Below, piece by piece: positions 47,013 to 63,391 of a stretch of DNA of 64,000 bases; position 1 is the stretch's first letter; every line of letters begins with the position of its first letter. Source of the stretch: Molossus alvarezi (lineage: Eukaryota > Chordata > Mammalia > Chiroptera > Molossidae); the NCBI GenBank assembly GCA_037176705.1, contig CM073886.1, positions 1,178,001 through 1,242,000 on the forward strand, given 5' to 3'. The translations under genes and the position numbers were made by a program. The notes below the pieces were generated by a model. The model searched no databases, had not been told where the DNA came from, and worked only from the letters and a program-made list of their open reading frames with translations.

Positions 47013-47712
47013 CAGTTTCTGTGTCATTTATTTCTTCACTGACATCTCTATTTCTTTTCTTCTACTTGCTCTGTTTTTTTTTTGTTGTTTGTTTGTTTTT
47101 TTGTTTTACTTTCTAGTTCTTTGAGTTGTAGGGTTAGAAAGTCAATTCTGAATTTTTCTTGTTTCTTGAGGTAGGCCTGTAGTGCTATGAACTTCCCTCT
47201 CAGGACTGCTTTTACTGCATCCTATAGATTTTGTGTTGTTTTGTGTTAATTTTTCCTGGTTTCCAGGAATTTTAAATTTTTTTCCTTGATCTTTTTGGTA
47301 ACCCATTTATTATTTAATAACATGCTATTTAGCTTCCATGTGTTTGAATGTTTTTTGTGTATTTTTGTTGTAATTGATTTCTAGTGTTGTCATGTCACTG
47401 TGATCTGAGAGGATGCTTGGTATGACTTCAATCTTCTTGAATTGGTAACGACTTACTTTGTGTCCTAAAATACGGTCTATCTTCAAGGATTCCCTGTGTG
47501 CACTTGAGAGGAATGTATATTCTGCAGCTTTCAGGTGAAATGCTCTGTAAATATCAATTAAGTTTAACTGGTCTAGTTTGTCATTTAAGGACTTTGTGTA
47601 CTTGTTAATTTTTTGTCTAGAAATTCTATCTTATGGTGTCAGTGGGGTGTTAAATTTACCCACTATGATTATATTGCTATTGATCTCTCCTTAAAGTCCC
47701 TCAGAAGATTTT

Positions 47713-47789
47713 GTTGTTGTTGTTTTTTTATCCTCACCCAAGGACATTTTTCCATTTTTTGTTCAGATAGAGTGAGAGGAAGAGAGAGG

Positions 47790-47841
<52 letters not shown>

Positions 47842-47999
47842 TTGAATCGAAAGGGACACTTTGAACGGCTGCCACCCATACAACTAACCAGGGTTGGTGA
47901 CAAATTGCAACCGAGTTATGCGCCCTTAGTGGGAACCAATACCAGGTCTCTCGGGACTGCAGGCCGATGCTCTAACTGCTGAGCCAAATCGGCCAGGGC
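47713..47999 (-). mobile_element. VES-type SINE with (GA)n expansion
   Basis: Plus strand: tatcctcacccaaggacat, gttcagatagagtgag, a long GA run (about 47,795-47,836), aacattgaatcgaaag, and the head end tgctgagccaaatcggccagggcc. It is flanked by an imperfect repeat (ccctcagaagatttt / cctccagaagttt), probably its diverged TSD. It is inserted in the ORF2 endonuclease region of L1 I. Confidence 0.9.
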
Positions 48000-48869
48000 C
48001 TCCAGAAGTTTGTTAATGAATTTTGGTTCTCCTGTATTTGGTGTATATGTTTTTACCAGGGTTAAATTATCTTGTTGGATTGATCCCTTTAATATTATGG
48101 AGTAACCTTTTTTATCTCACATTATGGCCCTCATTTTGAATCTATCTTAACAAATATGAGTACTACTATGCCACCTTTTTTTTCACTTTCATTTCCCTGG
48201 AAAAATATTTTTCATCCCTTCACTTTCATTTATGTGAGTCTTTTGTTGTGTGGTGGGTCTCTTGTAAACAACATATAGATGAGTCATGCTTTCTTATCCA
48301 ATCAGCTACTCTGTCTTTTTATGGGAGCATTCCATCCATTTGAATTTAAGGTGATTATTGATATGTCCTTATTTATTGCCATTTTTGTTTAGTGTGGTTC
48401 TATTTTTCTTCCCATTTCTCCTGCTAATTACAGCAGTCCTTTTAACATTGCTTGCAGTGCTGGTTTGGTGCTAATGTATTCCCTTAGCCTTTTTTTTGTC
48501 TGGGAAGCTCTTTTTTTTTTTTTAATATTTATTGTTGGATGTAAAATGTGTTACAGATGTTCCACATTTTTTCCCCATTGAACCCTTCTTCCCCACTCCC
48601 GTCCCCCTCCCACCTTTTTCCACACTATTGTCTGTGTCCATTGGTTATACATATAAGTTCTTTGCTTTATTTCTTCCCACCACCCCCAACCCCTTTCCCT
48701 TTGAGGTTTGTCAGTCTAGCATGAATTTGTAATTAATCCCTTCACCTTTTTCACTCATTCCCCCAAACCCCTCCCAACTGGCAACCAACAAAATGTTCTC
48801 TGTATCTGAGAATGTTTCTGTTCTACCTGTTCATTTTGTTTGTAGATTCCATTGTTGATAGATATGTAT

Positions 48870-49812
48870 TCATTGCCATTTTGTTTCTTCATATATTTTA
48901 TCTTTTTCTTCAAAAAGACCCTTCATCATTTCATTTAATAACAGTTTGGTGGTGATGAACTCCTCTACCTTTTTCTTGTCTGAGAAAGTTTTTATATGTC
49001 CATCGATTCTAAATGACAGCTTTGCAAGATAGAGTAATCTTGGTTGTAGGTTCTTGCTTTTCATCACTCTGAATATTTCTTGCCACTCCCTTCTGGCCTG
49101 CAAAGTTTCTTTTGGGAAATCATCTGACAGCCTAATGGGAACTCCCTTGTAGGTAACTAGCTGCCTTTCTCTTGCTGCTTTTAAAATTCTCTCTTTGTCT
49201 TGAACCTTTTGCATTTTGATGATGATGAGTCTTGGTGTGGGCCTCTTGGGGTTCAACTTGTTTGAGACTCTCTGTGCTTCCTGGACTTGTATGTCTGCTT
49301 CCTTCACCAAGTTAGGAATGTTTTCTGCCATTATTGTTTCAAACAGGTTTTTGATTTTTTGTTCTTGCTCTTCTCCTTCTGGCACTCACAAGTTGCGAAT
49401 GTTGGCACATTTGAAGTTGTCCCAGAGGCTCCTTACACTATCCTCATTTTTTTGGATTCTTTTTTTCTTTTTGCTGTTCTGATTGGGGATGTTTTGCTTC
49501 CTTATATTCCAAATCGATGGTATGCTCCTTGGATTTACGTACTCTATTATTGAAGCTGTGAAAATTAATCTTTATTTCAGTTAATGCCTCCTTCAATTCT
49601 AACGGTGTATCCATGATTTTTGACTGGTCCTTTTTTATGCTCTTGAGGCCCTCCCTAAGTTTATTGAGGTTCTCACTAAGTTCATTGAGCATCCTTATAA
49701 GCAATATTTTGAACTCAGTATCTGTTAGGTTGCTTATCTCCATTTTGTTTAGTTCCTTTATTGGGGTTTTCTTCTGTTCTTTCATTTGGGACCTGTTTCT
49801 TTGTCTCTTCAT
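48870..49812 (-). pseudogene. ORF1-like gene of the half-LINE (broken)
   Basis: Related to L1 ORF1p but distinct from the L1 ORF1s in this window. The N-terminal part 49,812-49,444 (122 codons, start MKRQRNRSQMKEQ) is coiled-coil-like. The C-terminal part 49,385-48,870 (171 codons) has the RRM/CTD signatures NKLNPKRPTPRLIIIKMQK, ERILKAARERQLVTYKG and ARREWQEIFRVMKSKNLQPR. A one-base shift in an A-run near 49,450 and a TGA near 49,390 separate the two. Total about 315 codons, close to the normal ORF1p length. It ends with an extension (LFEEKDKIYEETKWQ) not present in L1 G ORF1. Confidence 0.85.
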
Positions 49813-50653
49813 TTTGACTGCCTCCCTGTGGTTGTTTCAGTGTATTATTAATGAGAGGTATGGGGCTCGCTGAGACCAGATGCTGCTCCTTTGAAAGAAT
49901 TTAGGAAAAACCTGAAGCAGGATCCAAGTCAGGCCAATCCTATGGTTAAGCAAGTGGCAAATGCTTGGGTGGGCTTGAAAGATGGGTGGGGTGGGGTGGG
50001 GCCTCACGGAATCACCAGGGTGGGGATACCAGTGTGAGCCAGTTTGCTGGAGTCCCAGATATGGCAACTGTCTGCCGCCCCAGGGAAGGGCTCACCAAAG
50101 GAACAAAGGCCTCTTACAGCACGTTTGTCTCAGAGAAAGCCCACTCTCCAGTCCTCACTCCAGTGCCAAACAGCTCAGTTCTTCCCTGTATAACTCTGGT
50201 GCCCCTCGAACTGCCTCCTCTCCAAGCTTAGATGGAGAGAGTCCGATAAGTTTGTGTGCAGGCCCTTTAGGGAGCTGTCTGGGGCTCCAGCCACTTAAGC
50301 TACCCTGAGCCTCAGTTCCTGCTGGTTTTTCCAGCCAGAAGTTATGGGGACTTCTCTTCCTGGTACTGGAACCCTGAGCGGGGCACCTGGTGTGAGATGG
50401 GGACCCCTCAGTCCTCAGGAAGGACCTTCCCAACTGAAGTATCCTCCTGATTTTTATCCGCCACACTTAGGTTTGGGACCAAACCCTCGCACCTCCACCC
50501 CTCCTACCAGTCTGGATGTGGCTTCTGCTTTAATTTCATAGTTGTAGGACTTTCATTCAGCTTGATTTTAGGCGGTTTTGAATGATGGTTGTTCTGTAGT
50601 TTAGTTGCAACTTTGATGTGGTTGTGGGAGGACGTGATACCGCGTTGGCGTAT

Positions 50654-50665
50654 GCCGCCATCTTG
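50654..50665 (-). promoter_or_regulatory. YY1-type site at half-LINE 5' end
   Basis: GCCGCCATCTTG on plus, i.e. CAAGATGGCGGC in sense, 8 bp inside the 5' end. It is identical to the YY1 site that positions transcription starts in human L1. Confidence 0.7.
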
Positions 50666-50673
50666 ACCAGAAA

Positions 50674-52482
50674 TCTGGGAAGCTCTTTATTTGACCTTCC
50701 ATTTTGAATAATTGCCTTGCTGGGTAGAGTGGTCTTGGATTCAGATCCTTGTTTTTTATGACTTTGATTACTTCATGCCATTCCCTTCTGGCCTGTAGTG
50801 TTTCTTGTGAGAAGTCAGCTGAGAGCCTTATGGGGTTTCCTTTGTAGGTAACCTGTTGCTTATCTCTTGCTGCTTTTAGGATTCTCTCTTTGTCTTTAAT
50901 TTTTGGCAGTTTGATTACTATGTGTCTTGGTGTGGGCCTGTGCGTGTTTTTCTTACTTGGGGCTCTCTGTGCTTCTTGAACTTGAATGCCTTCTTCCTTC
51001 ACCAAATTAGGAAAGTTTTCTGTCACTATATCTTTGAATATATTCTCTAACCCATGCTCATTTTCTTCTTCTTTGGGGACTCCTATGATGCGAATATTAT
51101 TCCATTTCAACTTGTCCCACAGTCCTCTTATGCTGTCTTTCTGTTTTTTAATCGTTTTTTCCTTTTGGTTTTCTGATTGGTTGGTTTATTTTTTTCTACC
51201 CTGTCTTCTAATTCACTGATTCTGTCCTCAGCTTCCCCTACATTGCTTTTTTGACCTTCCAATGTGGTTTTCATTTTTGATATGTCGTTTTTAATTTCCA
51301 ACTGGTTAATTTCGAACCTTTCTATGTCTTTACTCATGGTGCTTATGTCCTTACACATGTTTTTGAGCTTCCTCAACATCATGGCTGTAAATTCTAGTTC
51401 TGTTAACTTGCTTAACTGCACCTCATTTATCTCCTTTTTGTTAGAGGTCTCTTCTTTCATTTGGTTTTATTTTCTGTGTTTCACCATTTTGGCTATCACA
51501 GTGGGCTTTGGAGTCTGCCAAATTTTCCCTGTGGGTGTTAGTGTTCTGCAGTTTGTGGCTCCCTCTCCTGGGTTTGGATGAGGCATGGAGGACCTACTTT
51601 AACCACCAATGTGAAGTCTTAACTTTCCTCTAGCTTTTTTTTGCCTGGAGGCTATTAGTAGAGGTCACCTGAAGAACCTTGGTTTCTGAGTTGCCTGAAA
51701 ACCTCCCTCAGGTGCTCAGTGTAAGAGAATTTCCAGTGGGTGGTGCAGATGATGTTTGTTAATGGGCCTCAATTAGCATTTCAATGGCTGCCAGGTGGGG
51801 TTGAATCTTTGAGGGAGGGGCCACCGCCCCTCCCCAGGGATTTGGAAAGGAGCAAAATGACCACAGTCCTACGTGGCTGCACTCAGCACAAGCTCTGAGC
51901 ACCCTCCAAATCCCGAGTGTTTCCACATAGTTCCAGTCCATTCTGCCTTCCCTGTGCCAGAGCCCAAAGTGAGTGGTGCTGCCAATTTAGCCTCTGTCTA
52001 GACTTCGCATCTTAAAGCTGCCTGTGACTTATAACCCAATGCCGCTGCTTTCAGCTATGGGCGGCAAGTCTGCAGAATCAGCCGAGGGTATAGCACTCAG
52101 CCGAGTTCTCAGGTCTTAGCTGTGGTCACAGCTGAGGCAGCCAGCAGCAGCTTCTTGCCGAGTCCCCTGGTCCCAGCTGATTCCGTGTGGCACCAGCCAA
52201 GGGCTTAGCATGCAGCCAAGGTGGCAGCAGCTTCCAGCTGAGTCCCCTGGTCCCAATTGATTTTGCTTATCTCAGCCCAGGCCGCTGCAAACCCTGTGCT
52301 CCTGGCCCCCTCTTGCGTCCTTGCAAGCGTACCAGGATTGAGTCAGTGTCCCTGGTTATGTGGTCCTCCAGGCTGCCTTTCGGTTGCTCCTTCCTGACAA
52401 TTTGTCTTTATTTTTGTTGTAAATCCAGTTTGGTCCTGGGAGATGGTCTCTGTAGCTCCATTCATTTCACTACCATTTTTTT
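50674..52482 (-). mobile_element. L1 element I, ORF1 and 5'UTR
   Basis: Resumes L1 I after the half-LINE: ORF1 (about 51,500-50,680, with open pieces 51,460-51,128 and 51,110-50,601) and a GC-rich 5'UTR (51,540-52,482) with about three imperfect ~80-bp units like those in L1 F. The 5' end is near 52,482 (ccattcatttcactaccatttt). ORF1 has frameshifts near 51,120 and in the coiled coil. Confidence 0.88.
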
Positions 52483-52483
52483 C

Positions 52484-54052
52484 TTCACACTTGTTTTTTG
52501 ATGATTTGTTGATGGCAGCCATACTGGTAGGTGTGAGGTGATACCTCATAGTTGTTTTAATTTGCATCTCTTTGTTGATTACTGACCTTGAGCATTTTTC
52601 CATAAGTCTCTTTGCCATCTGTATGTCCTGTTTGGAGAAGTGACTATGTAGGTCTTCTGCCCATTTTTTTAATTGTGTTTTTTGTTTTCCTTTTGTTGAG
52701 TTATATGGCTATTTTATATATTTTGAAAATTAGCCCCTTATCTGATGTATCATAGGTAATTATACTCTCCCATATACTGGGCTCCCTATTTATGTTGATG
52801 GTTGCTGATTTTGCTTTGCAGAAGCATTTTAGTTTAATGTAGTCCCATGTGTTTATTTTTACCTTTGTTTTGTTGCCTTAGGCATTGTATCAGAGAAATT
52901 TCTGCTGCCTGTAATGTCTGAAATTTTGTTGCCTGCATTTTCTTCTAGGATTTTTTATAAATACATTGATCACATTTAACTCTTTTATCCATTTTGAGTT
53001 TATTCTTGTGTTTGGGGTAAGATGGTGGTCTAGCTTCAATTTTTTTCATGTAGCTGTCCAACTTTCCCAACACATTCATTGAAGAAGCTATCTTTACTCC
53101 ATTGTATGCACTTGCCATCTTTGTCAAAAATTAACTGAACATAATGTCTTAGGTCAATTCCCCACTTCCCTATTCTGTTCCATTGATCTATATGCCTGTT
53201 CTTGTGCCAGTACCAGGCTGTTTCGATTATTATGGCTTTGTAGTGTAACCTGATATCTGGTATTGTGATCACTCCTACTTTGTTTTTGTTTGTTTGTTTG
53301 TTTGTTTGTTTTTCAAGATTTCTGTGACTATTCAGAGTCTTTTTAGGTTCCATATAAAATTTTGGAGTATATTTTCTAGTTCTGTGAAATATGTCGTTTG
53401 TATTTTTATGGAAATTGCATTGAATCTATATATTGCTTTGGGTAGTAGGGACATTTTAATGATGTTAGTTCTTCCAATCCATTTACAAGGTATATCTTCC
53501 ACTTTTTATATCTTCTTCTATTTTTTTTCAGTGATCTGTAGTTTTCTGTGAATAAGTTTTTTACTTCTTTGGTTAAGTTTATTCATAAGTGTCGTAATTA
53601 TTTTTTGCCGCAATGGTAAATGGGTTTGCTTTTTAAGTTTCTCTTTCATTGAGTTTGTTGTTGGTGCACAAGAATGCCTTTGGTTTTTTTAAATTTAATT
53701 TTGTATCCTGCTACCTTGCCAAATTCACTTATTAAATCAAGTAGATTTTTGATGGAGTCTTTCGGGTTTTCTTTGTACAGTAGCACGTCACCTGTAAATG
53801 ATGACAGTTTCACTTTCTCCTTTACAATATGGATTTCTGTTATGTTTTCTTCATCTCCAATAGCTGCAACACAGACATTTAGTACTATGTTAAATAATAG
53901 TGGCTAGAGTGGGCATCCCTGTCTGGTTCCTGTTCTTAAGAAAAATGCTTATAGATATTGCTATTGAGTATGATGTTGGCTGTAGAATTTTCATATATTG
54001 CCTTTATTATGTCAAGATATGATCCATCTATTCCCACATTGCACAACTTTTT
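52484..54052 (-). mobile_element. Old L1 ORF2 fragment J
   Basis: Minus-strand ORF2 from near the C-terminus (52,484) to before the RT core (54,052), old and full of stops. It includes a (TTTG)n run at 53,283-53,310 and the RT active-site region near 53,770-53,800. It is truncated on both sides by L1 I and L1 K. Confidence 0.85.
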
Positions 54053-54296
54053 ATATTATTTTATTATTAATTAATTTTTGTTACAGTTGTTTCTCCTTTT
54101 CCACCCACAGATTCCCCCATCCCCCTTCCTCCATGTACTTTCCTCAGTTTGTTGTCCATGTCCACTGTTCATGCATACATGCATATAAGTTCTGTGGTTA
54201 ATCTCTTCACCACCACACCCCTAGTTAGGGGATTGTCAGTCTGTATCTCACTTCCGCATTTCTGGGACTACCCCCTTCCTCAGACTGTTATATTCA

Positions 54297-58119
<3,823 letters not shown>

Positions 58120-58165
58120 TTTTGTTTAGTGTGTTTCTATTTTCCTTCCCATTTCTCCTGGTAAT

Positions 58166-59164
58166 TACAGCAGTCCTTTTAACACTTCTTGCAGTGCTGG
58201 TTTGGTGCTAATGTATTCCCTTAGCCTTTTTTTGTCTGAAAAGCTCTTTATTTGACCTTATATTTTAAATGATAGCTTTGCTGGGTAGAGTAGTCTTGGA
58301 TTCAGATCCTTGTTTTTCATGACTTTGATTACTTCATGCCATTCCCTTCTAGCCTGTAGTGTTTCTTGTGAAAAGTCAGCTGAGAGCCTTATGGGGTTTC
58401 CTTTTTTAGGTAACCTGTTGCTTATCTCTTGCTGCTTTTAGGATTCTCTCTTTGTCTTTAATTTTTAGCAGTTTGATTTCTATGTGTCTTGGTGTCGGCC
58501 TGTTTGGTTTCTTCTTACTTGGGGCTCTCTGTGCTTCTTGAACTTGAATGCCTCCTTCCTTCACCAAATTAGGGAAGTTTTCTGTCACTATTTCTTTGAA
58601 TATATTCTCTAGCCCTCGCTTACTTTCTTCTTCTTCAGGGACTCCTATGATATTAATATTATTCCATTTCCAGTTGTCCCACAGTTCTCTTAAGCTGTCT
58701 TCCATTTTTTTAATCGTTTTTTTCTTTTGGTTTTCTGATTGGTTGATTTCTTCTAGCCTGTCTTCTAATTCACTGATCTGGTCCTCTGCTTCCCCTACTC
58801 TGCTTTTTAGACCTTCCAGTGTGTTTTTCATTTCTGATATGTCATTCTTCATTTCTTCCTGTTGGTTTTTCATTTCCAGCTGTTTTATTTTCAACATTTC
58901 TATGTCTTTACTCATGTTGCTCATGTCCTTACACATGCTGTTGAGCTTCTGCAACATCATGGCTCTAAATTCTAGTTCTATTAACTTGCTTAATTGCACC
59001 TCATTTATTTCAACTTCTGTAGAGGTCTCTTGTTCTTTCATTTGGCTTTTGTTTCTGTTTCTTACCAGTTTGGTTATCACAGTGGGCTTTGGATTCTGCC
59101 AAGTTTTCCCAGTGGGTGTTGGTGTTCTGCTGTTTGTGGCTCCCTCTTCTGGGTTTGGATGCAC
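58166..59164 (-). pseudogene. L1 K ORF1 (one frameshift)
   Basis: Open for 252 codons from MHPNPEEGAT (59,164) through the coiled coil and RRM-like region, then lost at about 58,406, where the poly-T run in 'tttccttttttaggtaacc' is longer than the 'tttcctttgtaggtaacc' of L1 G. The C-terminal domain follows in another frame to about 58,166. No other break is obvious. Confidence 0.88.
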
Positions 59165-59879
59165 CAGGGAGGACCCACTTTAAACACTACCATCAAGTCT
59201 TATCCTTTCTGGTTAGTGTTGCAAGCCCAGGGAATGGTAGTTATCCTCTAGCTTTTTTTTTTTTTGCCTGGAGGCTATTAGTAGAGGTCACCTGCAGACC
59301 CTTGGTTTCTGAGTTGTCTGAAAAACTCCCTCAAGTGCTCAGTGTATGAGGATTTCCTGAGAGTGAGGCAGGTGTTTGTTGTAAATGGGCCTCAGTTAGC
59401 ATTTCAATGGCCACCAGGTGGAGTTGAATCTCTGAGGGAGGGGCCACTGCCTCTCCCCAGGGCCCTGAGATAAAATAAAATGACCACAGTCCTGCGTGGC
59501 TGCAGGGAAAGCTCTTAGCACCCTCCAAAACCTGGGTGTCTCCACACAGTTCCAGTCCAGTCTGCCTTCCCTCAGCCAGAGCCCAAGATGAGTGGCTGCT
59601 GCCAATTTAGCCTCTGTCTGGACTCTGCGTCCTGGAGCACCTGGGCCTTTTAACCCGAGGGCGCTGCTTCCAGCCAAGGGCGGCTGTGGCTGTGGCACCA
59701 GCTGAGGGGGTTGCACTCAGCAGAAGCCCCAGGACTGAGCCGTGGTAGCGGGACACTGCAGAGGTGGCAGTAGCATTCAGCACAGTCCCTGGTCCCAGCG
59801 AGTCTTCGCGGCGCCCGCCCAGGGCTTAGCATGCAGAGTTCGTGGGACTCAGCCTTGGTAGCAGAATCCTGCCAATTCC

Positions 59880-60400
59880 CCTGGTCTCCAGGAGTCTGTG
59901 TGGCTCCAGCCGAGAGCTTAGCTGGCTACAGTGTTCCCAGGGCCCATGCAGGGTGGCAAGGGAGGTGGTGGGAGTAACTTCCTTCTGAGTTCCCTGGTCC
60001 TGTGGAGTGTCCTGGGGCCTCGCGAGTCTGTGCAGCTCCAGCGGAGAGTTTAGCAGGGTGCAGAGTTCCCAGGGCCCATGCAGGGTGGCAAGGGAGATGG
60101 TAGGATTAACTTCCCGCCGAGTTCCCTGGTCCCACCGAGTTCCCTGGTCTCCGCGAGTCTGTGTGCTCCAGCCAAGAGCTTAGCAGGCTACAGAGTTCCC
60201 AGGGCCCATGTAGGATGGGAAGGGAGGCGGTAGCCGTAAATTCCCGCCGAGTTCGCTGGTCTTGCTTAGTTTCCTGGGGTCCACGAGTCTGTGCAGCTCC
60301 AGCGGAGAGTTTTGCAGGCTACAGAGTTTCCAGGGTACATGCAGGGTGGGAAGGGAGGCAGTAGCAGTAACTTCCATCTGAGTTTCCTGGCCCCTGCCCA
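59880..60400 (-). repeat. ~130-bp monomers in 5'UTR of L1 K
   Basis: The gagtctgtg motif has gtct at 59,894, 60,026, 60,157 and 60,287, a regular 130-132 bp spacing over four units. They are homologous to the six units in L1 G. Confidence 0.8.
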
Positions 60401-60608
60401 GGCCGCTGCGGACCCTGGACTCTCGGTCCCTTCTCATGTCCTCACAAGCCTACCAGGCTTGAGTGGGTGTTTCTGGTTAAGTGGTCCTCCAAGATGTCTT
60501 TTGGCTGCACTTCCCTGACGATTTGCCTTTATTTTCCTTGTAAATCCAGTTTGGTCTTGGGAGATGGTCTGTGTCACTCCATTCACTTCGCCGCCATTTT
60601 CTCAATTC

Positions 60609-60700
60609 TCTGATTCTTTTTTATCTATTAAAATTCTTGTCTTCCAGTTTACTAACCTATTTTCCTGGTGTTATTTTTTAACTCATCTAGGATATTCTTT
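60609..60700. other. Short unassigned spacer
   Basis: AT-rich sequence between the 5' end of L1 K and the 3' end of L1 M, with no feature I recognise. Confidence 0.4.
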
Positions 60701-61550
60701 TGTTTATTAATTCATTTTTGTTACAAATGTTTCTTCTTTTTTCCCCATTGACACCCTTTTCCTAATCCTCCCATCCCATTCCCAGCTTTGTTGTTTATGC
60801 CCATCAAATATGGGTACATGTACATAAGTTCTGTGGTTTATCTCTTCCCTTCCCTCTCCCCCTTTTCTGAGGGTTGTCAGTCTGTACCCTACTTCCAAGT
60901 CTCTGGATCTACCCTGTTCCTAAGACTGTTATATTCACTATATTCCACAAATAAGTAAGATCATGTGATATTTGTCTTTCTCTGCTTGGCTTATTTTGCT
61001 TAGGATAATACTCTCCAGGGCTCTCCATGTTGTCTCCAAAGATAGATCTTTCTTTTTTACAGTTGCATAATACTCCATTGTGTATATGCACCACCACTTT
61101 TTTATCCATTTATCTACTGATGGACACGGGATATTTTCAGATCTTTGCTATTGTAAATAGTGCTGCTATAAACATGGGGATACATATATTCTTTCTGATT
61201 GATGTTTCAGGCTTCTTAGGGTATATTCCTAGAAGAGGGATCATTGTGTCAAATGGCAGTTCAATTTTTAATTTTTTGAGGGAACACCATAGTATTTTCT
61301 ACAGTGGCTGTACCAGTCTGCATTTCCACCAGCAATGAATTAGAGTCCCCTTTTATCTACAGCCTCATTAACACTTGTTATTTTATGATTTGTATATGGT
61401 ATCCATACTGACAGGTGTGAAGTGATACCTTATAGTTGTTTTAATTTGCATCTCTCTGATGATTAGTGATGTTGAGCATTTCTTCATATGTCTCTTAGCC
61501 ATTTGTATGTCCTGTTTGGAGAGGTGTCTATTTACTTGCTCTTCCTTTTT

Positions 61551-61782
61551 TCTTTTATTCTTACCCAAGGACATTTTTTAATATTTTGTCAGATAGAGTG
61601 GGAGGAAGAGAGAGAGAGAGAAACATCGACATGAAAGGGACACATCGATTGTTTGCCACCCACACAATCAACCAGGGCCAGGGCAAACTGCAACAGAAAA
61701 TGTGCTCTTAGCAGGAACCAAACTTGGGTCTCTCCAGACCACAAGCCAATGCTCTACCTGCTGAGCCAAACTGGCCAGGGCC
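61551..61782 (-). mobile_element. VES-type SINE
   Basis: Plus strand: ttacccaaggacatttttt, gtcagatagagtgggagg, a short (GA)n, aacatcgacatgaaagggac, and the head end ctgctgagccaaactggccagggcc. Inserted in the ORF2 C-terminal region of L1 M. The TSD is unclear. Confidence 0.92.
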
Positions 61783-63339
61783 CTCTTTTTATTTATTAAT
61801 TGGGTTCTTCGTCTTCCTTTTGTTGGATTGTATGAGCACTCTCTATATATTGGGAATTAACGCCTTATCTGATATATCATTGACAATTATGCTCTCCCAT
61901 ACAGTGGGTTCCCATACCATTTTGATGGTTGTTTCTTTTGTTGTGCAAAAGCTTTTTAATTTCCAGTGGTCCCATGTGTTCATTATTTTCCTTTGTTTTT
62001 GTTGCCTTAGGTGATGTATCAGTGAAAATTCTGCTGCGTATGGTCTGAAATTTTGTTGCCTAGATTTTCTTCTAAGATTTTTATGTATTTATGAGTGACA
62101 TTTAAGTCTTTTATTTATTTTGAGTTTATTCTTGTGTATGGTGTAAGTTGGTGGTCTAGCTTCAGTTTTTGCATGTTGCTGTTCAATTTTTACAACACCA
62201 TTTCTTGAAGAGGTAGTCTTGACTCCACTGTATGCTCTTGCCACCTTTGTCCAATATTAATTGGGTCAATTTCTGGGTTCTCTGTTCTGTTCCACTTGTT
62301 TATATACCAGTTCTTGTGCCAGTACCAGGCTGTTTTGAATACAGTAGCTTTGTAGTATAACCTGATATCCAATATTGTAATCCCACTTACTTTGTCCTTC
62401 TATTTAAAGATTGATGTGGCTATTAGGGTCTATTTTTGTCTCATATAAACTTTTGAAGTATTTGTTCTGTTAAATACGTTGTTTGTATTTTGATGGGTAT
62501 TGCATTGAATATATAAATTGCTTTGGGTAATATGGACATTTTAATGATATTAATTCTTCCAATCCATGAACAAGGTATGTGCTTTCTTTTTCTTTATATT
62601 TTCCTCAATTTTTTTTTTAGTGTCCTGTAGTTTTCTGTGAATAGGTCCTTTATTTCTTTGGTTAAGTTTATTCCTATGCATCTTACTTTTTTGCCATGAT
62701 AATAAATAAGATTTTTTTTTTAGTTTCTCTTTCTGTAAGTTTATCATTGATGTATAAGACTGTCATCAATTTCTTGATATTAATTTTGTATCCTGCTACA
62801 TTGTTAAATTTATTTATTAAGTCTAGTAGATTTTTTACGGAGTCTTTAGTGTTTTCTATATATAATATTATGTCATCTGCAAGTGATGACAGTTTCACTT
62901 AGTCATTTCGAATTTGTATCTCTTTTATTTTGTCTTCATGTCTGATTGCTGTGACTAAGATCTTTAGTACTATGTTAAATAAGAATGGCAACAATGGGCA
63001 TCCCTGTCTTGTTCCTGTTCTTAAGAAAAATGCTTTTAGTTTTTGCCCATTGAGTATGATGTTGGCTGTAGGTTTTTATATATGGCCTTTATTATGTCAA
63101 TATATGATCCCTCTATTCCCAGATTTCTGAGCGTTTTTATAAAAAAATGGGTGCTGGATTTTGTCAAATGCTTTTTCAGCATCTATTGATATAATCATTT
63201 GGTTTTTATTCTTCATTTTGTTTCTGTGGTGTATCACATTTATTGATTTGCATATACTGTACCAGCCTTGCATTTCTGGGATAACTCCCACTTGGTCATG
63301 ATAAATAATTTTTTGATGTATTTCTGGGATTGATTTGGT

Positions 63340-63342
<3 letters not shown>

Positions 63343-63388
<46 letters not shown>
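63343..63388. repeat. (TA)n microsatellite at SINE tail
   Basis: About 46 bp of uninterrupted alternating AT directly adjoining the 3' tail of the VES SINE and inside the apparent TSD pair (gatttggtaac at about 63,332, gatttgataatg at 63,622). It probably arose from the SINE tail. Confidence 0.9.

Positions 63389-63389
<1 letters not shown>

Positions 63390-63391
<2 letters not shown>

Larger units (their letters stand above)
46590..48513 (-). mobile_element. L1 element I, ORF2 5' half
   Basis: Minus-strand L1 sequence from mid ORF2 (tcttcctggtttagttttggg) through the endonuclease region to the ORF2 start (about 48,381) and the ORF1 end. It is interrupted by an L1 3'-end fragment (46,875-47,012), a VES SINE (47,713-47,999) and, at 48,513, a half-LINE. 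No ORF2 3' half is attached, because the left end abuts L1 H. ORF2 is fully broken. Confidence 0.85.
48514..50673 (-). mobile_element. HAL1-like half-LINE (ORF1 only)
   Basis: A 2.16-kb minus-strand element with a perfect 15-bp TSD tctgggaagctcttt (48,499-48,513 and 50,674-50,688). Order: 5'UTR (50,673 to about 49,815) starting with CAAGATGGCGGC (YY1-type) on its own strand, one ORF1-like gene, then directly a 3'UTR (about 48,870-48,530) and A-tail. There is no ORF2. This is the plan of half-LINE (HAL1) elements, non-autonomous L1 relatives that depend on L1 ORF2p. The plus strand at the target reads CTCTTT/AT. Confidence 0.88.

Noticed and set aside
61027..61338. 103-codon plus-strand open frame
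   Set aside because: Antisense to the ORF2 C-terminus/3'UTR of L1 M. The same frame recurs antisense to other L1 copies (e.g. 38,643-38,849, 54,442-54,648).
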